Positions 23,071-30,788 of a stretch of DNA of 64,000 nucleotides are shown piece by piece. The position numbers and the translations under genes were made by a program. Every line of letters begins with the position of its first letter. Positions within the stretch are counted from its first letter, which is position 1. Below the pieces are notes generated by a model that was given only the letters and a program-made list of their open reading frames with translations, did not search any database and was not told the origin of the DNA. The stretch spans positions 62,001-126,000 of the forward strand of contig NZ_JANUGW010000012.1 of the NCBI RefSeq assembly GCF_024753285.1. The letters are read 5' to 3'. This DNA comes from Massilia pinisoli (GTDB lineage: Bacteria; Pseudomonadota; Gammaproteobacteria; Burkholderiales; Burkholderiaceae_D).

Positions 23071-24873
23071 TCACGCCAACGGCCGGCCGCGGTGCAGCCA
23101 GACCTGGTCCCACGGGGCCAGCGCCAGCGTGCCTGTGCCGCCGTAGGCGCCCAGGTCGAGCGCGAGCGGGCGGCCGGAAAAATTGAGCAGCGCCCGGAAA
23201 CCGTCGCCGCGGGCGAGCACCAGAAGCGCGGGATCGTCGGACGGCAGCATCGTGCACGCCACGCCGGCCGCCAGCTCGGGCAATTCGCGGCGCAGGCAGA
23301 TCAGGCGGCGCAGGGCCGCGTACGCGCGCCCGGCCGGCGTCGTCGGATCGGTGCGCTCCGCGTAACGGACGATGTCGAATGGCGCGCGCTGGATCCAGCG
23401 GCTGTCGTGCGCGCGCGCGGGGTCGTTGCGATAACTGTCGTCGTTGGCCATCGCCAGTTCGTCACCCATGTACAGCACGGGCAGGCCGCCGAAGCACAGC
23501 GCCAGGCCATGCACGAGCAGCAGCCGGCGCAACGCCGCATCGGACGCGTCGGCCGCGTATCCGCACAGCGCGGCCGCCGTGCCGTTGGTCGCGAGGCCAC
23601 CCTGGAAGCCGGTGCCGGCCGCGTAGCTTGCGCCGTCGTTGTAGAAGTGCGCGACGGCGGCGAGGCGCTCGATGGCGCCCGCCTCGGCCAGCAAATGCTT
23701 CCAGCCGATGTCGTCGTGGCAGCGCACATAGGTCAGCCAGCTGGCCCCGGCCGGCAATGCGGGCGTCGCGGCGGCCACTGCGCGCACGAGGCTCGCGTCT
23801 TCTTCCGCGAGCGCCGCCCAGCCGGCCGTCATCAAGGTGCTGTGGTAAGCCAGGTGGCATTCGGGCGCGTCGGCGCCGCCGACATACGCGGGCAGTTCGC
23901 GCGTCGGGACGATCGCCTCGGCCTTCAGCAGCACGCCCGGCGCGGCGATGTCGACGATGGCGCGCAGCGCCTGCAGCAGCCAGTGCGCTTCCGGCTGGTT
24001 CATGCAATCGGTGCCGAGGCGCTTCCACAGGAACGCCGTGGAATCGAGGCGGAACACGTCGATGCCGCGGTTCGCGAGGCGCAGCAGCGCGGCCGCGACA
24101 GCCGCGAAGACGGCGGGATTGGCGTAGTTCAGGTCCCACTGGAACGGGTAGAACGTCGTCCACACCCAGCCCCCCATCGCGTCGACGTGGGTGAAGTTGC
24201 CGGGGGCGGCCTGCGGGAACACCTGGCCCAGCGTGGCTTCGTACGCGTCCGCCTCCTCGCGGTCCAGCACGTGGAAGAAGCCGCGCAGGTGCGTATTGCC
24301 GGCCGCGGCGCCTTGCGCCCACGGGTGATCATCGGCGACGTGGTTCAGGATCAGGTCGGAGCACAGGCTGATCCCCGCTTCGCGCAGCGACGCCGTCAGG
24401 TCTTCCAGGTCGGCGACCGTGCCGAGGCGCGGGTCGACGTCGTCGAAGCTGGCGACGGCGAAGCCGCCATCGTTCTCGCCCGCGCGCGGGCGCAGGAACG
24501 GCAGCAGGTGCAGGTACGTGACGCCGAGGTCGCGCAGATGCGGAATGCGCGCCTTCACGCCGCGCAGATTGCCGCCGAACCGGTCGACGTACGCGCTATA
24601 GCCCAGCATCGTCGGCGCGCAGAACCAGGCCGGGTCGTCCTCGCGCGCGGCGTCGACGGCTTGCAGGGCCGCGGGCCGCGCAGCCATCAGGCGGCCCACG
24701 TCGGTCATCAGGCTTTCCAGCCAGGCGGCGTGGCCCGGCAGGTGGCCGTACAGCCGGTGCAGGCGGTCGGCCAGCACGGCCTCATGGCGCGCGGCGCGCC
24801 GGCGCGCGTCGCCCTGGCGGCCGGCGGGCAATGCGTCGAGCAGGCGACGCAGGGGAAGTGACATCGTCGTCAT
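23071..24873 (-). CDS. suxB: GH13 amylosucrase / sucrose hydrolase
   Basis: A 600-residue alpha-amylase-superfamily enzyme of the amylosucrase subfamily. It splits sucrose, either releasing glucose plus fructose or building alpha-1,4-glucan. Catalytic residues are visible as Asp277 in VFRLDSTAF, Glu319 in LLKAEAIVP and Asp387 in VRCHDDIGW, close to the numbering of Neisseria amylosucrase (286/328/393). The helical N-terminal domain and the SDLILNHVADDHPWA motif are present. There is no signal peptide, so it acts in the cytoplasm after uptake. Hydrolase and polymerase forms cannot be separated here. The start at 24873 is one of three close ATGs, none with a strong SD. Confidence 0.9.
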   Translation of the reverse strand: MTTMSLPLRRLLDALPAGRQGDARRRAARHEAVLADRLHRLYGHLPGHAAWLESLMTDVGRLMAARPAALQAVDAAREDDPAWFCAPTMLGYSAYVDRFGGNLRGVKARIPHLRDLGVTYLHLLPFLRPRAGENDGGFAVASFDDVDPRLGTVADLEDLTASLREAGISLCSDLILNHVADDHPWAQGAAAGNTHLRGFFHVLDREEADAYEATLGQVFPQAAPGNFTHVDAMGGWVWTTFYPFQWDLNYANPAVFAAVAAALLRLANRGIDVFRLDSTAFLWKRLGTDCMNQPEAHWLLQALRAIVDIAAPGVLLKAEAIVPTRELPAYVGGADAPECHLAYHSTLMTAGWAALAEEDASLVRAVAAATPALPAGASWLTYVRCHDDIGWKHLLAEAGAIERLAAVAHFYNDGASYAAGTGFQGGLATNGTAAALCGYAADASDAALRRLLLVHGLALCFGGLPVLYMGDELAMANDDSYRNDPARAHDSRWIQRAPFDIVRYAERTDPTTPAGRAYAALRRLICLRRELPELAAGVACTMLPSDDPALLVLARGDGFRALLNFSGRPLALDLGAYGGTGTLALAPWDQVWLHRGRPLA

Positions 24874-24932
24874 GGATCTCAAGAATCAGGATGATGGGCC
24901 GGCGACGAGGCGCCGGCCCAGGAGGGGACGCG

Positions 24933-27218
24933 TCAGAACGCGTACTTGACGCTGGCCTTCACGGCGCGACCGGTGATCGAGCGGGCGGCGTGGCCGTCGC
25001 CTTCGATTTCCGTGTAGCCGATGCGGTTGAACAGGTTGTTGGCGTTCAGCGACAGCTGCACCTTCGGCGTCACCTGGTAGTTCAGGAACGCGTGCACGAC
25101 GGTGTAGCCCGGCAGGACGAGCGTGTTGGCGTCGTCGCCCCAGCTCTTGCCCGTGCCGACCACGGTCAGGCCGAAGCTGGCCGGGCCCAGGTCGTAACTC
25201 GGCGCCAGCTGGTACACGGCGTGCGCCTGGCGGCGCGGCGTGTGGCCGACGGTGGCTTCGCCGCCCGGCGCCGTCGCCGTGATCTTCGCGTTCGTGAGCG
25301 TGAGGCCGCCCGTCACGTGGAAGTCGCCGAGGCGATACGCGGCTTCCAGTTCGGCGCCTTTCGCGTCGTAGCTGTTCGCGGTCGACAGCTGCGTGGTCGC
25401 CTCGTAGTTGCTTTCCTTGGTGCGGGCACGGAACAGCGTGAGGAATGTGGACAGGCCGCCGCTGCGCCATTTCACGCCGCCTTCCAACTGCTTGACGGTG
25501 TTGATGCTGATCGGCGCGCTGCCGTCCAGCGGGGTGCCGAACAGGATGCGGTCGGCGTTGAACGCCACGCCTTCGCTGGTGCGGGCGAACAGCGCCAGCG
25601 CCGGCGTCACGCGCCAGTTCCCGCCGACGGAATACGACGTGTGGCCGATGTCGTAGTCGACGTGCTGCACGGTGGCGGGATCGTAGCTCGCCGCGTTCGT
25701 CGCGATGTTGGCGCTGCCGCCGGCATGCTGGCGGTCGCGGCGCACGCTGGCGTCCAGGTTGACGGGGCCCTGCTCCCAGCCGATGTTCGCGTACGGCGAG
25801 TTGGTGCGGTATTCGACGTCGACGGCGCGCGAGCAGCAGGCGCCGAACGCGGGACCGACGAAGCCCGGCGTGCTGCTCGCCGTCTTCAGCAGCGCGGGGT
25901 CGTCGCCCGTCCCCTGCAGCAGGTACTGGTTGAAGTTCCACGTCAAGCCCAGCTTCTGGAGCGACGAGTACCAGCCCGCGGTCAGGTTGAGCTTTGCGCC
26001 ATCGAGCTTGAACGTCTTCGTGACGCGTGCATCGTTCAGCGTATTGCCCGCGTCGTCGATCGACGTGTTGAAGACGACGGCATTGATGGCGCGGCCGTTG
26101 TACGCCTGGCCGGCGGACGGGCCGGTCGCGACTGTGTAGCTCCCGACGGTGCCGCTGTCGGCCGGGAAGACCCCGATGAAGCGGCCGCTGTTGGACGCCT
26201 TGCGGAATTTGTCCGTCACGGTCCAGCCGTTACCGAGGTCGTACGAGCCTTCCAGGCCGATCGCATTGCTCTTCACGGACAGGCCGTCGTTGACGTCGCT
26301 CGATACGTGGCCGTTGCCCTTCGTGAGCGAGACGTCCTGGACCCAGTACGGCGAATAGAACGATGCGTAGCGCGGGTCGATGCCGGGGATTTCCGAGATG
26401 TGGCCGTTGTTGACGAGGACGGGCACCGGCAGCGCCGTCGGGCTCTGGTCGTCGAGGTGCTTGAGTGACACGCGCACAAAGCCGCCGTCGAAATCGTGCG
26501 TGAAGTTCGCGCGCAGCTGGCCGCCGCGTTCGTCCTTGCCGGCCGCGTTGCGGATGCCTTCGCCGCGACGGTAGAAGCCGCCGACGAAGACGTGGTCACG
26601 GTCCGACACGGGCGTGCCGTAGTCGAAGTCGACGCGCGTGCTGTCGTAATCGACGCCGCGCGTCAGGCCGATGCTGCCGCCCTTTTCCTTGCCGTCCTTG
26701 CTGATGAAGTTGATGATGCCGCCGGGCGAGTTGGTGGCCAAGGTGGATGCCGAGCCGCCGCGCACGACTTCCACGTGGTCGAGGGAACCGTCGATCTTGA
26801 CGTAGCTGTCCGGGGTGATGAAGTTGAAGTCGCCGAACTGCAGCACCGGCAGGCCGTCTTCCTGGATCTGCACGTAGCGCGCGCCGCCCGCGGAAATGGG
26901 CACGCCGCGCACGGTGATGTTGGCGTTGCCTTCGCCGCCGGACGATTCCGAGCGCACGCCGGGGATCGCGCGCAGCACTTCGGCGGCGCTCGTCGGCGCC
27001 AGGTTCTGGATCGCGTCCGCTTCCAGGGTGCTGACCGAGACGCTCGACTTCATCTTGCTGGAACCGATCGGTGTGCCGGTGACCACGACGCGCTCCATCT
27101 TCAGGCCGTCGGTCGATTGCGGGGCCGGCTGCTGGCCGGCGTCTTGTGCGGATGCCGCGCCCAGGTGCAGCAAAGCCAGCGCCACGGCACGCGCCGTGTG
27201 CTTCATGCGAACTTCCAT
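24933..27218 (-). CDS. suxA: TonB-dependent receptor, SuxA-like (sucrose uptake)
   Basis: A 761-residue outer-membrane receptor. After a signal peptide (MKHTARAVALALLHLGAASA) comes a TonB-box-like MERVVVTGTP, the plug domain (SAAEVLRAIPGVRSESSGGEGNANITVRGVP, GGSASTLATNSPGGIINFISKDG), and a 22-strand-type barrel ending KASVKYAF with a terminal Phe. The ATG at 27218 has a GGAGGAGAC site. The sucrose link is inferred: it heads the operon with amylosucrase, transporter and kinases under a LacI regulator, like suxA of Xanthomonas. The 230-bp upstream region carries the TTGCAA operators. Confidence 0.9.
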   Translation of the reverse strand: MEVRMKHTARAVALALLHLGAASAQDAGQQPAPQSTDGLKMERVVVTGTPIGSSKMKSSVSVSTLEADAIQNLAPTSAAEVLRAIPGVRSESSGGEGNANITVRGVPISAGGARYVQIQEDGLPVLQFGDFNFITPDSYVKIDGSLDHVEVVRGGSASTLATNSPGGIINFISKDGKEKGGSIGLTRGVDYDSTRVDFDYGTPVSDRDHVFVGGFYRRGEGIRNAAGKDERGGQLRANFTHDFDGGFVRVSLKHLDDQSPTALPVPVLVNNGHISEIPGIDPRYASFYSPYWVQDVSLTKGNGHVSSDVNDGLSVKSNAIGLEGSYDLGNGWTVTDKFRKASNSGRFIGVFPADSGTVGSYTVATGPSAGQAYNGRAINAVVFNTSIDDAGNTLNDARVTKTFKLDGAKLNLTAGWYSSLQKLGLTWNFNQYLLQGTGDDPALLKTASSTPGFVGPAFGACCSRAVDVEYRTNSPYANIGWEQGPVNLDASVRRDRQHAGGSANIATNAASYDPATVQHVDYDIGHTSYSVGGNWRVTPALALFARTSEGVAFNADRILFGTPLDGSAPISINTVKQLEGGVKWRSGGLSTFLTLFRARTKESNYEATTQLSTANSYDAKGAELEAAYRLGDFHVTGGLTLTNAKITATAPGGEATVGHTPRRQAHAVYQLAPSYDLGPASFGLTVVGTGKSWGDDANTLVLPGYTVVHAFLNYQVTPKVQLSLNANNLFNRIGYTEIEGDGHAARSITGRAVKASVKYAF

Positions 27219-27307
27219 GTCTCCTCCGTTGTGTTGGCCGCCGTGCGGCGCTCGATTTGTTGGCACCTTGTCAGGCACGCGGCCATTATTTCCCGAATTT
27301 TCGAAAA

Positions 27308-27334
27308 TTGCAAACGATTGCAATAACGTTGCAA
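27308..27334. promoter_or_regulatory. Overlapping LacI-type operators upstream of suxA
   Basis: TTGCAAACGATTGCAA (27308-27323) and the overlapping TTGCAATAACGTTGCAA (27318-27334) are near-palindromes of the central-CG LacI type. They sit about 90-115 nt upstream of the receptor start, in the promoter region of the sucrose genes. Confidence 0.65.
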
Positions 27335-27396
27335 AAACGCCGCACCGGTGCAAGTCTGTGCATTTGCAGCACTGCCGCCTTCTCTGCATCATCAGA

Positions 27397-27412
27397 TTGC
27401 AAACGTTTGCAA
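27397..27412. promoter_or_regulatory. Perfect LacI-type operator TTGCAAACGTTTGCAA
   Basis: A perfect 16-bp palindrome with the central CG step of LacI-family operators. It is 37 nt after the lacI stop and about 180 nt upstream of the receptor start. Together with the sites at 27308-27334 it allows repression by looping or cooperative binding. Confidence 0.75.
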
Positions 27413-27448
27413 AAACACGTGCAACGCCGGCGTCGCAGCGGCGCCGGG

Positions 27449-28462
27449 TCAGGCGCTGGCGCGGGCGATCAGTTCGGTGGGAAGCTGGACGGACGGCACG
27501 GTGCGGCCGTCGACGAGGACGAGCAGCGCGTCGACGAGCGCGCGCGCGGCCACGTCGCGCGGCTGGCCGATGGTAGTCAGCGGCGGGTGGAAGTAGCCGG
27601 CCAGCTCGATGTCGTCGTAGCCGACGACGGCCACGTCGGCCGGCACGTCGCGGCCCTGTGCGCGCATGGCGTGGATGGCTTTCATCGCGAGCAGGTCGCT
27701 GCTGGCGAACATGGCGTCGTAGTCGACGCCGCGGCGCGCCAGTTCTGCCACGGCCTGGCCGCCGCTCTCGGGCAGGAACGAGACGGCCACTTGCAGTTGC
27801 GGGTCGGGCGCGAGGCCGTGCGCGGCCAGCGCCTGCACGTGGCCGCGGTAGCGCAGGTCGACCTCGGGCAACGTTGTGTCGCCGAGGAAGGCGATGCGGC
27901 GCCGGCCCTGCGCCAGCAGGCGTTCCGTCGCGAGGCGGCCGCCCGTCACGTTGTCGCCGCCGACCGTCGTGTACAGCTGCTGCGGCAGTTGCGCGCCCCA
28001 GACGACGAATGGCACGCCACGCGCGGCCATCTTGTTCAGCTGGTCGTGGTGGCGGCCCTGGCCGATCAGGATCACGCCGATGGCGCGCCCGCCGTCGAAC
28101 GGCGCGGCGGCCGCGTCGACCTGGTCGGCGTCGACGCGCGAGACGAGCGTGTCGAACCCCTGCTCGCTCAGCGCATCCGCGAGGCTGCCCAGCATCGACA
28201 GGAAGAACGGGTCGGACAGCTGCTGGCGCGACGACTGGTCGATCGGGATGACGACGGCCACCGTGCGGTTCTGCTGCAGGCGCAGGTTCTGCGCGCCGAT
28301 GTTGATCGTGTAGTTCAGCGAGCGCGCGAGGTCGAGGATGCGGTCGCGCGTCTCCTGGTTGACGAGGGGGCTGTGGCTGAGCGCGCGCGACACGGTCGAC
28401 GTCGACACGCCCGCGAGGCGTGCGATATCGGCCATCTGCAACCGCCGGGATGGCGTCGTCAT
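27449..28462 (-). CDS. suxR: LacI-family transcriptional regulator, SuxR-like
   Basis: A 337-residue repressor. The N-terminal helix-turn-helix and hinge are clear (MADIARLAGVSTSTVSRALSHSPLVNQETRDRI, residues 10-42), followed by a periplasmic-binding-protein-like sugar-sensing domain (VAVVIPIDQSS..., MFASSDLLAMKAI, VAVVGYDDIELAGYFHPPLTTI). The start at 28462 lies 10 nt after the stop of the GST gene. It is on the same strand as, and just before, the sucrose operon, with TTGCAA palindromes between. By analogy with SuxR it should repress the operon until sucrose or a derivative is present. Confidence 0.9.
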   Translation of the reverse strand: MTTPSRRLQMADIARLAGVSTSTVSRALSHSPLVNQETRDRILDLARSLNYTINIGAQNLRLQQNRTVAVVIPIDQSSRQQLSDPFFLSMLGSLADALSEQGFDTLVSRVDADQVDAAAAPFDGGRAIGVILIGQGRHHDQLNKMAARGVPFVVWGAQLPQQLYTTVGGDNVTGGRLATERLLAQGRRRIAFLGDTTLPEVDLRYRGHVQALAAHGLAPDPQLQVAVSFLPESGGQAVAELARRGVDYDAMFASSDLLAMKAIHAMRAQGRDVPADVAVVGYDDIELAGYFHPPLTTIGQPRDVAARALVDALLVLVDGRTVPSVQLPTELIARASA

Positions 28463-28472
28463 TGGCCGAGCG

Positions 28473-29081
28473 TCAGTGCGGGACCGTGTCCTTGAACGAC
28501 TGCCGTTCGGACAGCTTGTCGAACAGGCGCGCCAGGTTCGGGTGGGTGTCGCGCCAGGCGATGTCCGGGAAGCGGAACGCCAGCCAGCCCAGCGTGCAGC
28601 CGACGGCGACGTCGGCCAGCGTGTAGTGGATCCCCATGCAGAACGGCTGCTCGCCCAGGTTCTCGGCCATGACGGCGAGACCACCGTGCACCTTGCCCAT
28701 CTGGCGGTCGAACCAGGCCTGGCTCTGTTGCCCGGCCGGGCGCCACGTGCGCTCCAGGTAGGCCAGCACGGCCGCGTCCAGCACGCCGTCGGCCAGCGCT
28801 TCCCACACCTTGACGTTGGCGCGGTCGCGGCTGTTCGGGGGCAGCAGCTTGCACACGGGGGTCAGCGTATCGAGGTATTCGGCGATGACGCGCGAATCGT
28901 ACATCGTGCTGCCGTCTTCCATCACGAGGCAGGGCACCTTGCCGAGCGGGTTCGACGACGCGATCTTCGTTTCCGCCGACCAGACGTTTTCCAGCTCGAA
29001 CTGATAGTCGAGCTTTTTTTCTGCCAGCACGACGCGCGCCTTGCGCACATAGGCACTGGTGAAGGAACCGATGAGTTTCAT
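28473..29081 (-). CDS. Glutathione S-transferase, YibF-like
   Basis: A 202-residue GST-fold protein: MKLIGSFTSAYVRKARVVLAEKK, GKVPCLVMEDGSTMYDSRVIAEYLD in the thioredoxin-like domain, and TLADVAVGCTLGWLAFRFPD in the helical domain. The SxTSxYVRK opening resembles E. coli YibF. Function and substrate are unknown. Its start is divergent from purB across 165 bp. It is immediately followed by the LacI gene, but there is no metabolic link between the two. Confidence 0.88.
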   Translation of the reverse strand: MKLIGSFTSAYVRKARVVLAEKKLDYQFELENVWSAETKIASSNPLGKVPCLVMEDGSTMYDSRVIAEYLDTLTPVCKLLPPNSRDRANVKVWEALADGVLDAAVLAYLERTWRPAGQQSQAWFDRQMGKVHGGLAVMAENLGEQPFCMGIHYTLADVAVGCTLGWLAFRFPDIAWRDTHPNLARLFDKLSERQSFKDTVPH

Positions 29082-29246
29082 AAATGCTCAGTAATGGAGA
29101 TTGGCAGACAGTATAGCATCGGCCTATCGTCCGCCGAACGCCGGGGAACCGCGTGCAACGGTGGCCAAATGAGACTTGACAAAGCGGCCGGCGCCAGGCT
29201 GCCGATGGTAGAATCTCGTTTTTGCACTCACCGCTTCCGTCCTCCC

Positions 29247-30626
29247 ATGACCTCTACCGCCTCCTCCTCGACCCTGTTGGCCCTGTCCCCGCTGGACGGC
29301 CGCTACGCCGCCAAGACCGACAAACTGCGCCCGATCCTGTCGGAAGCCGGCTTCATGCACCACCGCGTGAAAGTGGAGATCGCCTGGCTGCAGGCGCTGT
29401 CGCAGGCCGGTTTCGCCGAGCTGAAGCCGTTCTCCGCGCAGGCCGGCGCCCTGCTGGACAAGCTGGCTGCCGACTTCTCGGACAGCGACGCCGCCCGCAT
29501 CAAGGAAATCGAGGCCGTCACCAACCACGACGTCAAGGCCGTCGAGTACTGGCTGAAGGAGAAAGTGAAGGACGTGCCGGAACTGGTCGCGGCGTCCGAA
29601 TTCATCCACTTCGCGTGCACGTCGGAAGACATCAACAACACGTCGCACGGCATGATGCTGAAGGCCGCGCGCGACGGCGTGCTGCTGCCGTCGCTTGCCG
29701 CCGTCATCGCCAAGCTGACCGAGATCGCCCACGTCAACGCCGACCTGCCGATGCTGTCGCGCACGCACGGCCAGACCGCGAGCCCGACCACGCTCGGCAA
29801 GGAATTCGCCAACGTCGTCGCCCGCCTGCAGCGCGCCGTGAAGCGCATCGCCGACGTGGAAATCCTCGGCAAGATGAACGGCGCCGTCGGCAACTACAAC
29901 GCGCACCTGTCCGCGTACCCCGGCTTCGACTGGCCGGCGTTCTCGAAGAACGTCATCGAACAGCGCCTGGGCCTGACGTTCAACCCGTACACGATCCAGA
30001 TCGAGCCGCACGACTACATGGCCGAGCTGTTCGACGCGATCTCGCGCACGAACACGATCCTGCTCGACCTGAACCGCGACATCTGGACGTACGTCTCGCT
30101 GGGTTACTTCAAGCAGAAGCTGAAGGCCGGCGAGATCGGCTCGTCGACGATGCCCCATAAAGTCAATCCGATCGACTTCGAGAACTCGGAAGGCAATCTG
30201 GGCCTCGCCAACGCCATGCTGCGCCACATGGCGGATAAGCTGCCGGTCTCGCGCATGCAGCGCGACCTGACCGACTCCACCGTGCTGCGCAATATCGGCG
30301 TGGGCTTCGGCTACGCGCTGCTCGCGTACGACAGCTGCCTGCGCGGCCTGAACAAGCTGGAAGTGAACCCGGCGCGCCTCGCGCAGGACCTGGACGCGAA
30401 CTGGGAAGTGCTGGCCGAGCCGGTGCAGACCGTGATGCGCCGCTACGGCATCGAGAACCCGTACGAGCAGCTGAAGGAACTCACGCGCGGCAAGGGCATC
30501 ACCCGTGAAGCGCTGCAGGAATTCATCGGCAAGCTGGCGATTCCGCAGGACGCCAAGGACCTGCTGCTGGCGATGACGCCGGCGAATTACACGGGTCTGG
30601 CGGCGCAGCTGGCGAAGGCCATCTGA
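29247..30626 (+). CDS. purB: Adenylosuccinate lyase
   Basis: A 459-residue fumarase-superfamily enzyme that catalyses two steps of purine synthesis: SAICAR to AICAR plus fumarate, and adenylosuccinate to AMP plus fumarate. The family signature GEIGSSTMPHKVNPIDFEN is at about residues 293-311. Catalytic-region motifs LSPLDGRYAAKTDKLRP, FACTSEDINNTSHG and LSRTHGQTASPTTLGKE are intact, all typical of the E. coli-like PurB. The ATG at 29247 gives the usual length. A strong terminator follows at 30631. In E. coli purB lies near nudJ-mnmA; here they are 25 kb apart. Confidence 0.97.
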   Translation: MTSTASSSTLLALSPLDGRYAAKTDKLRPILSEAGFMHHRVKVEIAWLQALSQAGFAELKPFSAQAGALLDKLAADFSDSDAARIKEIEAVTNHDVKAVEYWLKEKVKDVPELVAASEFIHFACTSEDINNTSHGMMLKAARDGVLLPSLAAVIAKLTEIAHVNADLPMLSRTHGQTASPTTLGKEFANVVARLQRAVKRIADVEILGKMNGAVGNYNAHLSAYPGFDWPAFSKNVIEQRLGLTFNPYTIQIEPHDYMAELFDAISRTNTILLDLNRDIWTYVSLGYFKQKLKAGEIGSSTMPHKVNPIDFENSEGNLGLANAMLRHMADKLPVSRMQRDLTDSTVLRNIGVGFGYALLAYDSCLRGLNKLEVNPARLAQDLDANWEVLAEPVQTVMRRYGIENPYEQLKELTRGKGITREALQEFIGKLAIPQDAKDLLLAMTPANYTGLAAQLAKAI

Positions 30627-30630
30627 TCGA

Positions 30631-30658
30631 AAACCGGGGCGCGTCCCCGGTTTTTTTT
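30631..30658 (+). terminator. Rho-independent terminator of purB
   Basis: AAACCGGGG and CCCCGGTTT form a 9-bp stem with a 5-nt loop, followed by an unbroken T run, 5 nt after the purB stop. Confidence 0.92.
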
Positions 30659-30680
30659 GGCCGCGCGATCATGCGAACGC

Positions 30681-30776
30681 TGGTTGAACGCGTGGGCACG
30701 TGTTTGATGCCCCCGGTTGTTCAACGACGTTGGCAACACCGGTAGGGTGGACGGCTCGGCCGTCCACGCGTTCAAC
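30681..30776. repeat. GTAGGGTGGACGG repeat with a decayed inverted partner (copy B)
   Basis: A full forward unit (30742-30776) with TGGACGGC/GCCGTCCA stem and TCG loop ends in GCGTTCAAC, 12 nt before the TonB receptor's stop. An inverted, degenerate unit at about 30681-30720 keeps GTTGAACGCGTGG and a shorter GGGCA/TGCCC stem. It lies between the purB terminator and the convergent receptor gene. Confidence 0.8.
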
Positions 30777-30788
30777 CGGCGTGTGCCC

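Noticed and set aside
28473..28684. A longer LacI protein starting near 28684
   Set aside because: The extra N-terminal residues overlap the GST gene and are Arg/Ser/Trp-rich shadow sequence. The family start is at 28462.
29176..29214. TTGACA and TAGAAT upstream of purB as a sigma-70 promoter
   Set aside because: The spacer between the hexamers is 27 nt, far from the usual 16-18, so they cannot form one promoter.
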